Source of the DNA: Rhizobium sp. WYJ-E13
GTDB taxonomy: Bacteria; Pseudomonadota; Alphaproteobacteria; Rhizobiales; Rhizobiaceae
Assembly: GCF_018987265.1 (NCBI RefSeq)
Contig: NZ_CP076853.1
Coordinates: forward strand, 248,001-312,000
Direction: 5' to 3'
Length of the DNA: 64,000 nucleotides
Below the pieces are notes generated by a model. That model searched no databases. It was given only the letters and a program-made list of their open reading frames with translations, and was not told the DNA's origin. Positions within the stretch are counted from its first letter, which is position 1. Every line of letters begins with the position of its first letter. The translations under genes and the position numbers were made by a program. This document shows positions 9,500 through 19,051 of this stretch, in pieces.

Positions 9500-10246
9500 A
9501 TGGGGCATCAACCAGGCAGGGTGATAAGCAATACGGACCAGATGCGCATGGTACGTGTGAACAGGATTTCCAGCCGGTCTGACCTTTTCCCGCGCCTGAT
9601 TGCCATGCAGAAGCTGGCGGATACCCAGGGTTTCGCCGTCTTTCGTGTCAGCGGTTCCGGTGTGCCGGCAAAGCAGCGACTGATCTGCGAGTTGGAGAAC
9701 TGGGGTCCCTCGAATGCCGGCTTCGGCAAGGCCTTCATCGACGCCTATGGTGAGGCGTTGCTCGACCATATCGATCGTTCGCTGCTGCCGTTGTTCTGGG
9801 CCGGTAGCCACGACAGCGCGGCTCCAGGCCCTACCGACTTCTCACCTTTCATGGTGAGGCTGAAAGATGGCATGGTGCCTTTCTCCGGTCTTGCTTTTCC
9901 GGTGCGCCTCGGCGCCATCGGCAACGGCTTTGTGCTCTTCACCGGCGATGAAATCGATCCCCCGAGTGATACGATCATCGAGCTGCACGGCCGGTGCTGC
10001 AATGTCATGATGGATCTGCTGTCGCTCGATGAGCGGCGTGCGGCGGCGAGTGAGGCACTGAGTGAGCGCGAGATCGCCTGCCTTCAGCTCGCTGGTGATG
10101 GTCGTATCAGCGAAGAAATCGCCGACAAGCTCGGCCTGTCCGTCCATACGGTGAACGCCTATCTCGGCTCGGCAACCATCAAGCTCGATTCGGTCAACCG
10201 CATCCAGGCGATCGCCAAGGCGATACGTTTGGGTTACATTAGCTGA
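9500..10246 (+). CDS. visR: LuxR-family flagellar master regulator VisR
   Basis: Partner of VisN. I chose ATG 9500 because GAGGGG stands 4 bases before it; an in-frame TTG at 9488 would add four residues. The 248 residues comprise an N-terminal sensor-like domain and a C-terminal LuxR HTH (LSEREIACLQLAGDGRIS, then LSVHTVNAYL). The family resemblance to autoinducer receptors is structural, and no acyl-homoserine-lactone pocket can be shown. It converges on the minus-strand motA-flhB operon. Confidence 0.92.
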   Translation: MGHQPGRVISNTDQMRMVRVNRISSRSDLFPRLIAMQKLADTQGFAVFRVSGSGVPAKQRLICELENWGPSNAGFGKAFIDAYGEALLDHIDRSLLPLFWAGSHDSAAPGPTDFSPFMVRLKDGMVPFSGLAFPVRLGAIGNGFVLFTGDEIDPPSDTIIELHGRCCNVMMDLLSLDERRAAASEALSEREIACLQLAGDGRISEEIADKLGLSVHTVNAYLGSATIKLDSVNRIQAIAKAIRLGYIS

Positions 10247-10254
10247 CACAGCAA

Positions 10255-10279
10255 GGCCCGGTGCCTTGCGGACCGGGCC
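10255..10279. terminator. Hairpin between convergent visR and the flhB-side operon
   Basis: GGCCCGGT (10255-10262) pairs perfectly with ACCGGGCC (10272-10279). It is followed by only a weak T-containing tail on the plus strand. It is placed 8 bp after the visR stop and 26 bp from the stop of the opposing gene, so a bidirectional transcript end is likely. Confidence 0.55.
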
Positions 10280-10304
10280 TGATATTCCCAAGCGGAAAAA
10301 TGCT

Positions 10305-10745
10305 TTAGCCGGCGAGCGCCTGCGGCTTCGCCACGATATAGCGCGCTTCGTGCAGGCTCCTTTGGAGAAAAGCCGTGTTTGCGTCCGGATCGCTGGAAGC
10401 GTTCTGGAAGGAAATATGATTGATCTCGATGCCGGCGTGGTCTTCTGCCAGCGTCAGTTGCGCATAGACGGTCACGCCGCGCGGCTTGATTTCGAGATCG
10501 AGCACAACTTCGGGCTTGCCACCCCATTCCAGCGTATAATTTCCACCCAGGCCGAAGTTGACGGTGCCGGGATGGAAAAACAGTTCTGCCGCGGAAGCGA
10601 CGAGATCGGCGAGATTGCCGTAATACTCGAAACGCAGCAGAGAAATGAGATCGGATGCGTCCAGAAGCCTGAGCTCGGTTGCGACCGGGCTGATCGCTTC
10701 TGCAAGGATTTTTTCACGCTGGGCAGAGTAGGGGCATTTTTTCAT
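10305..10745 (-). CDS. Conserved small protein of the flhB operon, function unknown
   Basis: I do not recognise a named domain in this 146-residue soluble protein. It has no signal peptide or membrane helix. An N-terminal helical half (about 1-55) precedes an apparently beta-rich half containing GGNYTLEWGGKPEVVLDLE. It begins 5 bp after the flhB stop, so it is almost certainly the last gene of motA-fliM-fliN-fliG-flhB. Gene order suggests a flagellar or motility role, and the equivalent slot in other rhizobia also holds an unnamed gene. Confidence 0.7.
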   Translation of the reverse strand: MKKCPYSAQREKILAEAISPVATELRLLDASDLISLLRFEYYGNLADLVASAAELFFHPGTVNFGLGGNYTLEWGGKPEVVLDLEIKPRGVTVYAQLTLAEDHAGIEINHISFQNASSDPDANTAFLQRSLHEARYIVAKPQALAG

Positions 10746-10750
10746 TCGAC

Positions 10751-11830
10751 TTATCTTACCCGTTTGTTCTTGGCCTCCGCGGCGTAAACCCGATGAATGA
10801 GTTCCGCGACGGCCTTATAGAAGACTGACGGTATGACACTATCCACCGAGACTTGCGCAAACATGGAGCGTGCGAGAGGTGGATCCTCGAACACGGGGAT
10901 GTTGTTCTCTTCGGCGATCTCCCTGATTTTCAACGCAATAAGGTCCTGGCCCTTGGCAAGGACGACCGGCGCATCGTTTTCCTCGCGTACGTAACGCAGT
11001 GCCACGGCATAGTGGGTCGGGTTGGCGATGACGAGGGTGGCGCGCTGGACGCTGGAGATCATGCGTCGGCGGGCGCGGTCACGCATGACGGAGCGCTGCC
11101 TGCTCTTGACGAAGGGGTCGCCCTGCGACTGCTTGTTTTCTTCCTTCACCTCGTGCTTCGTCATCTTCAGCTCGGTAAACCAATGATACCGCGTCCAGAA
11201 GACATCGGCGATGGCGACGATAGCGGTGGCGACCAGCATGACGATGATGATCTTGCGCATCGCCGTCATCATGCGAACCATGATCGTCTGCGGATCGGAG
11301 AACATCGCATCGATCGAGCCGAAATATTCGCTTCTGAGGACGAAGAAGAGAATCACTCCGACGACGACGACCTTGAAGAGCGATTTACCAAATTCGACGA
11401 GGCCCTGGAGGCTGAAGAGCCGTGACCATCCCTTGATCGCTGAAATACGCGAGGCCTGCGGACGGATGCGTTCGAGAACCGGCGTCGGCAGGTTCTGAAA
11501 GACGGACGAGGCGATACCGAACGCCATGAACATGATGAAGGCTGGGGCCAGAAACGCAGCCACGGCCCAACCGAGCTTCGCAAAGAGCGAGAGGACGTCA
11601 GGCCCGGTTTCGATTTTCCACTGGTCCGGCTGCTCAAAGATGTCGCGCAGGGTTTCGGCCATGTGTGACGTTGCGTTTGGAAGGAAGAAGACGAGATAGA
11701 TGAAGGTCGCCAGAATCGTCGCGAAAATCGAGATTTCACGCGAGTGGGGGGTATTACCTTTTTCGGCGGCATCCGACCGCTTCTTCGCGGTCGGGGCTTC
11801 TGTTTTGCTGTCCTTGTCTTCATCGGCCAA
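10751..11830 (-). CDS. flhB: Flagellar type III export switch protein FlhB
   Basis: FlhB sits in the export gate and changes specificity from hook to filament substrates by self-cleavage. The 359 residues begin with the usual charged cytoplasmic stretch ([14 protein letters not shown]). Four membrane helices follow, then a cytoplasmic domain carrying the cleavage motif NPTH in [14 protein letters not shown]. Length is typical. A terminator-like hairpin lies between fliG and this gene, ending 22 bp before its start codon. GGAGGG lies between the hairpin and the ATG. Confidence 0.97.
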   Translation of the reverse strand: MADEDKDSKTEAPTAKKRSDAAEKGNTPHSREISIFATILATFIYLVFFLPNATSHMAETLRDIFEQPDQWKIETGPDVLSLFAKLGWAVAAFLAPAFIMFMAFGIASSVFQNLPTPVLERIRPQASRISAIKGWSRLFSLQGLVEFGKSLFKVVVVGVILFFVLRSEYFGSIDAMFSDPQTIMVRMMTAMRKIIIVMLVATAIVAIADVFWTRYHWFTELKMTKHEVKEENKQSQGDPFVKSRQRSVMRDRARRRMISSVQRATLVIANPTHYAVALRYVREENDAPVVLAKGQDLIALKIREIAEENNIPVFEDPPLARSMFAQVSVDSVIPSVFYKAVAELIHRVYAAEAKNKRVR

Positions 11831-11851
11831 ATGCGCGGCCCTCCGTCAAAG

Positions 11852-11877
11852 AAAAAGGCCGCTGCTGGAGTGCGGCC
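11852..11877 (-). terminator. Terminator-like hairpin in the fliG-flhB leader
   Basis: Read on the minus strand, GGCCGC (11877-11872) pairs with GCGGCC (11862-11857) across a 9-base loop and is followed by TTTTT (11856-11852). It stands inside an apparent operon, 86 bp beyond the fliG stop, so it may attenuate flhB or mark the end of a separate upstream transcript. Confidence 0.65.
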
Positions 11878-11962
11878 TGTTTCCATGAAGGGTAGTCTTG
11901 TGCCTGCTGCCGATCAACCGCTGCCTTGCCGGCGAAGGGTCTTGTCAACAACTGCGACGGCT

Positions 11963-13000
11963 TTAGGCAGCTGCCGGACCGCCTTCCTTTTCCTTGAGTT
12001 CGATCTGGCCGGCATTGGCGAGACGGATCGCTTCCTGCGCGACAGCGCGCCGCGCAATCGCGATTTCGCGCGGATTGACGCCGGCCATGCCGCTTTGCAG
12101 ATCCGATTCGATCATGCGGCGCTGGCGCGGACTGATGGCTGACAGGACCGACTCGCGGATTTCCGCCGATGCGCCGCGCAGCGCGACGGTGAGAACGTCG
12201 GACGAGATATCGTTGAGCAGCATGACGCGGCTGCGCTGAGGCATGAACATGAGGTCTTCGAAGAGGAAGATCTTCGGACGGACCTTGTTGACCGCTTCGC
12301 GGCTGATCGATTCGAGCGAGGTGAGGAGCGTGTCGACCTGCGGCTTGTCCATTTCGTTCATCAGGTCGGCGACCTTGGTCGAGCCGGATGCGTTGCGTTC
12401 CGCATCGACCTCGGCAAGCAGCGTCATCACCTGGTTTTCAATGATCTGCGCAGCCTTCGGGCTGACGCTCTTCATGTTGACCGTCCGGTTCATGATGTCT
12501 GCGCGGCGGTTGTCGGGAAGCTGTAGCAGCACCTTCGCGCCGAAGGACGAGGGCATCATGGACAGAATATAAGCAACGGTCTGCGGATGCTCGCGCAGCA
12601 GGAACTGGGCGACGAAGGCAGGTTCCGCCTCGGCGAGACGGTCCCAGATGGAGGTCTCGTAGGCCTGGAAGGCGGTACGGCGGCCGAGCAGGCTGTCGAC
12701 TTCGTCCGGCGTCAGGCCTTCCTCGAGGATGGCTTCGATCGCCTTGGCGTTGTCCATCAGACCGGCGCCTTCGGTGAAGAGATCTTCGAATTCGCCGACG
12801 AGCTGGAGAAGCTCGTCCGGCGGGATGGCGCGAAGCGCCTGGGCAGATCCGATGATGGTCTGCAATTCGGCCTGTGTGAAATATTTCAGCAGCCGGCCGG
12901 CGACCCCCTTCCCCATCGCGAGAAGAACTGCCGCCGCCTTTTCAGCCTGGGTCAACGGTTTCCCGGCAAGTGCGCCGCCGAAATCGTCAAAGTCCATCAT
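11963..13000 (-). CDS. fliG: Flagellar rotor/switch protein FliG
   Basis: FliG couples the MS ring to the C ring and takes torque from MotA. The 345 residues show the N-terminal FliF-binding domain, the middle domain with an EHPQTVAYILS motif, and the C-terminal torque helix region (IFLFEDLMFMPQRSRVMLL), with charged residues preserved. An alternative ATG one codon downstream is equally possible. It is followed by flhB after 132 bp and preceded by fliN. Confidence 0.97.
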   Translation of the reverse strand: MMDFDDFGGALAGKPLTQAEKAAAVLLAMGKGVAGRLLKYFTQAELQTIIGSAQALRAIPPDELLQLVGEFEDLFTEGAGLMDNAKAIEAILEEGLTPDEVDSLLGRRTAFQAYETSIWDRLAEAEPAFVAQFLLREHPQTVAYILSMMPSSFGAKVLLQLPDNRRADIMNRTVNMKSVSPKAAQIIENQVMTLLAEVDAERNASGSTKVADLMNEMDKPQVDTLLTSLESISREAVNKVRPKIFLFEDLMFMPQRSRVMLLNDISSDVLTVALRGASAEIRESVLSAISPRQRRMIESDLQSGMAGVNPREIAIARRAVAQEAIRLANAGQIELKEKEGGPAAA

Positions 13001-13028
13001 GGTCTAACCTCTCCGTCCCGCGCAGGGA

Positions 13029-13655
13029 TCAGGCTTTTTTCGTGCTCAAAACTTCTATCAGTTTTACACCGAACCGCGTGTCGTCGTTATCAAGGACCGT
13101 AATCTCGCCGCGCGCAATCCTGCGGCCGTTCACCATTATTTCGACCGGCTCGCCGATCTTCTTGTCGAGCGCGATGGTGGCACCCTCAGTGAGGTTCATC
13201 AGGCCGGAAACCTGCATGCGGCTTGTCCCGAGCACGATCTGGACATCGATAGGAATATCCATGATCAGGTCGAAATTCGAGTTCAGTGCGCTGCCGAGCG
13301 GTGCCGGAGCGGACTGGAAGGAATTGCCGCCGAAGCCCGGCGCGGCGTCAAGGCTGGAGACGCCTGCCGTACCCATGCCCGCAGCATTGCCCCCGAAATC
13401 GTCGCCCCCAAAATCGCTGCCCGCGAAGTCGGTGCCGCCGAAGGAGGTTTCGCCGGCATCGCCGCCGAAAGGCGAGAGGTCCGTTCCTGCTGCGAAAGCA
13501 TCATTCTGCAGGTCGTCGCCGAACTGTGGAAGGTCGCCGTCGGAATCTTTCTTCAGCACGCCGCGCAGGTCGTCGATAGCCTGATCCAGATCGGCTTCAC
13601 TGCCCGGCATGTCCAGGGAGAGGTCACTGTTCTGCTGTGTCTTCTTCGTAGCCAT
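13029..13655 (-). CDS. fliN: Flagellar C-ring protein FliN
   Basis: FliN forms the base of the C ring with FliM. The C-terminal 85 residues are a standard SpoA/FliN domain ([20 protein letters not shown], then [16 protein letters not shown]). The N-terminal 120 or so residues are a low-complexity Gly/Asp/Phe-rich extension with repeated GG(T/D)DF-like units, which makes the protein 208 residues against about 137 in E. coli. Such extended FliN proteins are known in alphaproteobacteria. It lies 28 bp upstream of fliG. Confidence 0.95.
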   Translation of the reverse strand: MATKKTQQNSDLSLDMPGSEADLDQAIDDLRGVLKKDSDGDLPQFGDDLQNDAFAAGTDLSPFGGDAGETSFGGTDFAGSDFGGDDFGGNAAGMGTAGVSSLDAAPGFGGNSFQSAPAPLGSALNSNFDLIMDIPIDVQIVLGTSRMQVSGLMNLTEGATIALDKKIGEPVEIMVNGRRIARGEITVLDNDDTRFGVKLIEVLSTKKA

Positions 13656-13721
13656 GAAATCACTATTCCAGTTGAAACTTGCCTCAAACTGCCTTTGCAG
13701 CGCTGAAAGCGAGAGAACCGA

Positions 13722-14669
13722 TTAATTCATTAAGTGCCGGATCAGCTCGTCATCCGAATTCATGGTGTCCTTCACGCGCACCATGTAGTTGTCGCCTGAA
13801 CGCCCAAACTCGCACACATACAATTCCCGGCTGTTGGCGCTGACTTCGACGCGCACGTCGCCGCTGTCGCGGAAAGGAATGACGTCGCCGGCCATCAGCT
13901 TGGAAATCGTCCTGAGCGTCAGATCCTGCAGACGAATCTTCGCTTCGAGGGTCACCTGCGACCGGCGAACCTGGTCGCCGATCTGCTCCGTCCACTCCGG
14001 CGACTTGCTCGGCTGCTTCTTTGGCTTCGGCGCAGAAACCTTGGTCTTGAGCAGTGCGGCCTGAGGAACGATCAGACTGAATTCGGAAGCGATGCCGGCA
14101 AGCGTGATCGACATGTTGATCGCAGCCGCGAATTCATCCGGACGATCTTCCGGCGGACGGATGCGTGCTTCAAGAGCGAAGGGAGCCGACAGACTGGGCT
14201 CGAATCCGCCCGGCGCGTTGACGGCCGAACGTAGTACCTTGGCAATCTTGTCGAATACCATGCCGGCGAGATCGAGCTCGATAACGGAGAGAAGCCGGTC
14301 GGCCGGCTCCTCGATCGTTTCAGCGGTAGCGCCAAGCAGATGTTCCATCAGCGTAATGACGAAACCGTTGCCGCAGCCAATCGTGATGTTCTGGGACCAA
14401 TTACGCAGCGTCGCATCGACCAGCGTCATGTTGGTGCTGAGATCGTCGATCAGATGATTCTTGTAGCCGATCTCGCAGCCGAGATAGCCGACTGTCACGT
14501 CGAGGCCGGTCTCGCTCTTCAGGATGTCAGGAAGGAATTCGCCGTAGATCTCGCCGAAGGAACTGCAGAGCTTGGCAACCCTGCCCTTGTCGCCAAGACC
14601 GCCGGTCAATTTGGCAAGGAGGGCAGGATCTATTGTCTGGTTGTCATGCGAAGCATTGCTCATAGTCAT
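13722..14669 (-). CDS. fliM: Flagellar switch protein FliM (divergent)
   Basis: The 315-residue protein has a CheC-like middle domain and a C-terminal SpoA domain (RLQDLTLRTISKLMAGDVIP). The N-terminal CheY-P-binding consensus (EIDALL type) is not evident. The N-terminus instead reads TIDPALLAKLTGG. That fits a motor controlled by speed rather than by reversal. ATG 14669 abuts the motA stop; ATG 14663 is an alternative. It stands between motA and fliN in one operon. Confidence 0.93.
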   Translation of the reverse strand: MTMSNASHDNQTIDPALLAKLTGGLGDKGRVAKLCSSFGEIYGEFLPDILKSETGLDVTVGYLGCEIGYKNHLIDDLSTNMTLVDATLRNWSQNITIGCGNGFVITLMEHLLGATAETIEEPADRLLSVIELDLAGMVFDKIAKVLRSAVNAPGGFEPSLSAPFALEARIRPPEDRPDEFAAAINMSITLAGIASEFSLIVPQAALLKTKVSAPKPKKQPSKSPEWTEQIGDQVRRSQVTLEAKIRLQDLTLRTISKLMAGDVIPFRDSGDVRVEVSANSRELYVCEFGRSGDNYMVRVKDTMNSDDELIRHLMN

Positions 14670-15542
14670 TTAAGCTGCCTTGTTTTCGCCACCTGGGTTC
14701 ATCATTTCCTGCTCCACTGCGTCGATCGACGGGCGTTCATATGCCGAGATCGTCTTGCGGCCGTATTCGAGGGCGACCTGCGGCACCGAGCCGTTCATGT
14801 AGGCAAGCAGGGTCTGCTTGACGACGACGTAGAGGCGGTGCTGCTTGGAGCGGACGACCTTGATCTGCGAGACCAGGGGGGAGCAGACGCAGTAGGAAAG
14901 CAGAATGCCGAGGAATGTGCCGACGAGTGCCGAACCGATGAGGTGGCCGAGCACTTCCGGCGAGTCGTTGATGTGCGCCATGGCCTTGATGACGCCGAGA
15001 ACCGCCGCAACGATACCAATGGCCGGGAACGAATCGCCCATGATCTGGATCGCGTGGTACGGCTTCATCTTGTCATGAAGGATGGTGTTGATTTCTTCGT
15101 CCATCAGCGCCTCGATCTCGTGGGAGCGGGCGTTGCCGATGATGATCAGGCGCACGTAGTCGCAGATGAAGGCCGTCAGTTCCTTGTTCTTCAGAACCGT
15201 CGGGGCCGACTGGAAGATCGTCGATTCGGCCGGGTTGTCGATATGCGCTTCGATTTCGTTGCGCGACTTCGTGCGCAGGTCGCGCATCAGCGAATAGAGC
15301 ACGCCGAGCGTATCGAGATAGTTGCGCTCCTTGGGGACGGCGTGCTTGAAGGCCTCGCCGAGCGCCTTGCCGGAGTCCTTCACAACCTTCATGGGGTTCG
15401 CCATGATGAAGCTGCCGAGACCGGCGCCGCCGATGATCAGAAATTCGAAGGGCTGAAAAAGAGCATCGACTTCGCCGCCCATGGCCATGAAGCTACCGAC
15501 GATACAGCCGCAGACAACTACAAATCCGATAATAATATTCAT
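14670..15542 (-). CDS. motA: Stator proton-channel subunit MotA
   Basis: MotA and MotB form the proton-driven stator in the inner membrane. I place the start at 15542 ([10 protein letters not shown]), giving 290 residues and the first membrane helix at once; a longer in-frame extension to 15668 has no homology-like content. Four membrane helices are visible (about 4-24, 35-55, 170-195, 200-225). The cytoplasmic loop has conserved charges in [15 protein letters not shown]. First gene of the minus-strand motor operon, divergent from flgF. Confidence 0.96.
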   Translation of the reverse strand: MNIIIGFVVVCGCIVGSFMAMGGEVDALFQPFEFLIIGGAGLGSFIMANPMKVVKDSGKALGEAFKHAVPKERNYLDTLGVLYSLMRDLRTKSRNEIEAHIDNPAESTIFQSAPTVLKNKELTAFICDYVRLIIIGNARSHEIEALMDEEINTILHDKMKPYHAIQIMGDSFPAIGIVAAVLGVIKAMAHINDSPEVLGHLIGSALVGTFLGILLSYCVCSPLVSQIKVVRSKQHRLYVVVKQTLLAYMNGSVPQVALEYGRKTISAYERPSIDAVEQEMMNPGGENKAA

Positions 15543-15792
15543 CGTCAGCCCAATCTGAACGTTGCTTTTCTTTGCGACGGATAGGGTTTGTGCCTTGCGT
15601 GAGGCTGATGAAAGCGGCTTTTGCGCATTCGTTTGCGCTGCCAGCTTCGCGCAAGGATTTGCCTTCATATTGAACGTGACGAGTGGGCCTATGCGCGCCC
15701 ATGTCTGAGATGCCGCTCAGCGGAACCCCGTGGCCGAACGAAAAGGAGCCCGGTGTTTCGTCCCGTTTATCGCCAATGTGGAGCTTACCGAC
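15543..15792. promoter_or_regulatory. Divergent motA / flgF control region
   Basis: The 250-bp spacer separates the minus-strand motA operon from the plus-strand flgF-fliP genes, so both promoters should lie here. I see no long gene that belongs here and no unmistakable sigma-54 or sigma-28 box. In S. meliloti class II genes of this kind are activated by Rem, but I cannot identify Rem sites. Confidence 0.5.
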
Positions 15793-16527
15793 ATGCAATC
15801 CGGTCTTTACGTTTCCCTGTCGTCGCAGATGGCCCTCGAAAAACGCCTGACGACGATCGCCGACAACATGGCCAACGTGAACACGACCGGGTTTCGCGGC
15901 ACCGAGGTAAAGTTCGATGAAATGATGGCGAACAACGAGAACAAGACGAACACCAAGGTCGCCTTCGTCTCCCAGGGCAACGACTACCTGGACACCACCC
16001 ATGGCGAAATGCAGCACACCGGCAACATGCTCGACTTCGCCATTAAGGGCGATGCCTGGTTCTCTCTGGACACGCCGGCCGGCCGCGTTCTGACGAGGGA
16101 TGGCCGCTTCACGATACGCGATACCGGCGAACTGGTTTCCACCCGCGGCTATCCGGTTCTCGATGCAGGCGGTGCGCCGATCGTACTCAACGCCGCCGGT
16201 GGCGAACCGAAGGTCGGTACGGACGGCATCATCTACCAGAATGACCGCCAGGTCGCTTCACTCGGCCTCTTCGAAGCCGATATCGACAAGGGTTACCTCC
16301 GCTACGAAAACAGCGGCATCATGACGACCGAACCGCCGCGCGCCGTCGTCGACCGTTTCAATGTTGGCGTCGAGCAGGGCTATCTCGAAAATTCCAACGT
16401 CAATGCGATGCATGAGATGACCCAGCTTATCGAGGTGAATCGCGCCTTCGATAGCGTATCGTCGCTGATGCGCGATAGCGAAGACTCCTTCAAGGAAGCA
16501 GTACAGACGCTGGGCGGCAGCCGCTAA
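15793..16527 (+). CDS. flgF: Flagellar proximal rod protein FlgF
   Basis: FlgF is a rod component exported through the type III apparatus. Starting at ATG 15793, with GTGGAG upstream, gives 244 residues opening with the family N-terminus MQSGLYVSLSSQMALEKR and the NMANVNTTGFR rod signature. The C-terminus carries the coiled segment typical of axial proteins (AMHEMTQLIEVNRAFDSVSS). In-frame codons back to 15730 are probably not translated. It starts the flgF-fliI-orf group. Confidence 0.94.
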   Translation: MQSGLYVSLSSQMALEKRLTTIADNMANVNTTGFRGTEVKFDEMMANNENKTNTKVAFVSQGNDYLDTTHGEMQHTGNMLDFAIKGDAWFSLDTPAGRVLTRDGRFTIRDTGELVSTRGYPVLDAGGAPIVLNAAGGEPKVGTDGIIYQNDRQVASLGLFEADIDKGYLRYENSGIMTTEPPRAVVDRFNVGVEQGYLENSNVNAMHEMTQLIEVNRAFDSVSSLMRDSEDSFKEAVQTLGGSR

Positions 16528-16541
16528 GGCATGTGTGAAGC

Positions 16542-17942
16542 ATGAACACCACCCTGTTGACCGAGGACGCGCTCTCGCCGAAGCTTACACATCTCGGCGA
16601 CCTGGCAAAACGCTATGCCTCGCCAGAATTCTCGGTGACGCATGGCGGTCGTGTACACACGATCGCCGCCGGCCACTATACCGTGCGCGGCCTTTCCCGG
16701 CATGTGCGCCTCGGCGAGTTCGTCGCGCATAAATCCGCGACGGGCGTCCATCTCGGCGAAGTGGTCAGGGTGGAGCCGGATTTGGTTTATGTCTGCCCTA
16801 TCGAACCGGGCGAACCGATCGGCATCCATGACGTCGTCATCCGCAAGGGTGCCTTCCGTATCTCCCCGTCGGATAGCTGGTGCGGCCGAACCATCAATTC
16901 CCTCTGCGAGCCGATCGACGGTCTCGGCCCGATCGCCGAAGGCCTGGATCGCCGTTCGATCTCAAACACCGCGCCGCCTTCGATGACGCGTCAGCGCGTC
17001 GAAAGCGGATTCAAGACCGGCGTACGCGCGATCGATATCTTCTCTCCGCTCTGCCTCGGCCAGCGTCTCGGCATTTTCGCCGGCTCGGGTGTCGGCAAGT
17101 CGACGCTGCTGTCGATGCTGGCCCGCGCCGACGCTTTCGACAAGGTGGTGATTGCGCTCGTCGGCGAACGCGGCCGTGAAGTGCGCGAATTCATCGAGGA
17201 TACGCTCGGCAGCAACATGAAGAAGGCGGTTGCGATCGTCGCCACCAGCGACGAGAGCCCGATGCTGCGCAAGATGGCGCCGCTGACGGCCATCACGATC
17301 GCCGAGCATTTCCGCGACAAGGGCGAAAACGTTCTTTTCATTGTCGATAGCGTGACGCGTTTCGCCCATGCGATTCGTGAAGTGGCGACCGCTGCAGGCG
17401 AGCCGCCGATCGCACGCGGTTATCCGGCCTCCGTCTTTACCGAGCTGCCGCGTCTCCTTGAGCGCGCCGGTCCAGGTGCGGAAGGGACTGGTACCATCAC
17501 CGCGATCATCTCCATCCTCGTCGATGGCGACAATCATAACGATCCGATCGCCGACTCCACGCGCGGTATTCTGGATGGCCATATCGTTCTCCAGCGCAGC
17601 CTGGCGGAGGAGGGGCGCTACCCGCCGATCGATCCGCTAGCATCCATCTCGCGTCTTGCCCGCAAGGCCTGGACTCCGGATCAGGAGAAGCTGGTTTCCC
17701 GCCTCAAGGTGCTGATCCACCGCTTCGAGGAAACGCGCGATCTGCGTCTCATCGGCGGCTACCGTCCAGGCGCCGATCCCGATCTCGACATGGCGGTCAA
17801 GCAGGTGCCGATCATCTATGACGTCCTGAAACAATCTCCGGGAGATCGCGAATCGCTTGATGCCTTCGCCGATCTTGCCGGTGCTCTCAAGGCCGCCGCC
17901 GGCGTACCCACTCCGAGTGCGCCTATTCAAAGGAGGGCCTGA
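16542..17942 (+). CDS. fliI: Flagellar type III export ATPase FliI
   Basis: FliI hydrolyses ATP at the base of the export gate to help unfold and deliver substrates. The 466 residues have a beta-barrel N-domain, Walker A in FAGSGVGKSTLLSM, Walker B in VLFIVDSVTRFA, and the arginine-containing motifs of F1-type ATPases (GYPASVFTELPRLLERAG). The partner gene fliH is not adjacent; see the 31854 gene. The start follows flgF by 14 bp. Confidence 0.97.
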   Translation: MNTTLLTEDALSPKLTHLGDLAKRYASPEFSVTHGGRVHTIAAGHYTVRGLSRHVRLGEFVAHKSATGVHLGEVVRVEPDLVYVCPIEPGEPIGIHDVVIRKGAFRISPSDSWCGRTINSLCEPIDGLGPIAEGLDRRSISNTAPPSMTRQRVESGFKTGVRAIDIFSPLCLGQRLGIFAGSGVGKSTLLSMLARADAFDKVVIALVGERGREVREFIEDTLGSNMKKAVAIVATSDESPMLRKMAPLTAITIAEHFRDKGENVLFIVDSVTRFAHAIREVATAAGEPPIARGYPASVFTELPRLLERAGPGAEGTGTITAIISILVDGDNHNDPIADSTRGILDGHIVLQRSLAEEGRYPPIDPLASISRLARKAWTPDQEKLVSRLKVLIHRFEETRDLRLIGGYRPGADPDLDMAVKQVPIIYDVLKQSPGDRESLDAFADLAGALKAAAGVPTPSAPIQRRA

Positions 17943-17944
17943 TC

Positions 17945-18487
17945 ATGGCCGATTTCGAAGACGAACGGATCGCCGCGCTGAAAGAGCGCAACAAGGGAGC
18001 GCTACTCGACCGCGCGCTGACCTTCTTGGGTCTGGCACTTGCCGGCGCTTCCGCCTTTTTCCCCTGGTACGTCTTCTTCAACGAGGACAAGTTCGGCATC
18101 AGCGTCGCCGATAGCAATGCCTCTCGTGAATTGCCGGACTGGCCGGCGCGCAACGTCTTCAGCGTTTCACCGCTCGCCATGGTCAACAAGAACGATGAAG
18201 GTAAGAAAGTCCCACCAATCGACAACATGACGACGGCAACCGTTTCCGAGCTCGGCAAGGAGCGCAACGGCGATGCCTCGATGGAGGATCAGCCTTTCCC
18301 CGGCAAAGGCTCTTTCCGCCTGCTGCATGTGGCCAACGGCCGGGCGCTGATCGAAGATCCCTCGGGCATGTATGTCGTGCGCGTCGGCTCGATCCTGCCT
18401 GACGAAAGCCGCCTTGCCACATTGGAACAGCGCGACGGCAAGTGGGTGATCATCACCTCCAAGGGTGAAATCTACCAGAACAACTAG
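17945..18487 (+). CDS. FliI-adjacent single-pass membrane protein, function unknown
   Basis: The 180-residue product starts 2 bp after the fliI stop with AGGAGG just upstream. A hydrophobic segment at about 24-45 (LTFLGLALAGASAFFPWYVF) follows a charged cytoplasmic N-terminus. The remaining 130 residues would be periplasmic and end in a compact beta-looking region (LEQRDGKWVIITSKGEIYQ). I do not recognise the family. Tight linkage to fliI and flgB suggests a rhizobial-type flagellar assembly or anchoring protein. Confidence 0.75.
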   Translation: MADFEDERIAALKERNKGALLDRALTFLGLALAGASAFFPWYVFFNEDKFGISVADSNASRELPDWPARNVFSVSPLAMVNKNDEGKKVPPIDNMTTATVSELGKERNGDASMEDQPFPGKGSFRLLHVANGRALIEDPSGMYVVRVGSILPDESRLATLEQRDGKWVIITSKGEIYQNN

Positions 18488-18654
18488 TTGAGGTAAAAAG
18501 CGAATCGCTGCGAGCCCTGTCGGAGAAACGGTTGGGCGACGGCGGTCGGTGCCTGCAAGTAATCTCGAAGAATGGCTTGTAAAGCCTGCATTTACCGTAA
18601 GTCCCACGCAAGATTACCGCCCTAGGTTCGGCGTAGTAAAAACGGAGAGTTCTC

Positions 18655-19047
18655 ATGCAACCGATTCAACTTTTCGACTTGGCTTCAAAGCAGGCGGAAT
18701 GGCTGACGATTCGTCAGGAGGTTGTTGCCGGCAACATCGCGAATGCAAACACGCCGAAGTTCCGTGCGAAGGACGTGACGCCTTTTCAGGCAGTGCTCGA
18801 CCAGTCGGACGTGACGATGGCGCGCACCAATCCGATGCATCTGAGCGGCAACGATTTCAGCACGAGCGGCGACATCGACGTGAAGGATGCCGCGCTCGAT
18901 CAGGAAATCGGCGTTCAGGAATCCGGCAACACCGTCGGTGTGGCCGAAGAACTTTCCAAGTCCGGCGAGATTAAGCGTCAGTACGACCTGAACACCTCGC
19001 TGGTCAGTTCCTTTCATCGAATGATGTTGATGACGGTAAGGAAGTAG
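18655..19047 (+). CDS. flgB: Flagellar proximal rod protein FlgB
   Basis: The 130-residue rod protein has the conserved N-terminal motif [20 protein letters not shown] and a C-terminal helix ending at [11 protein letters not shown]. Size matches the family. It is preceded by a 167-bp spacer, with CGGAGAG near the start codon, which may contain a promoter or processing site. It is followed by flgC after 4 bp. Confidence 0.96.
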   Translation: MQPIQLFDLASKQAEWLTIRQEVVAGNIANANTPKFRAKDVTPFQAVLDQSDVTMARTNPMHLSGNDFSTSGDIDVKDAALDQEIGVQESGNTVGVAEELSKSGEIKRQYDLNTSLVSSFHRMMLMTVRK

Positions 19048-19051
19048 CCTC

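Noticed and set aside
15543..15668. N-terminal extension of motA
   Set aside because: The 42 added residues are not homologous to MotA; the membrane helix starts at the chosen ATG 15542.
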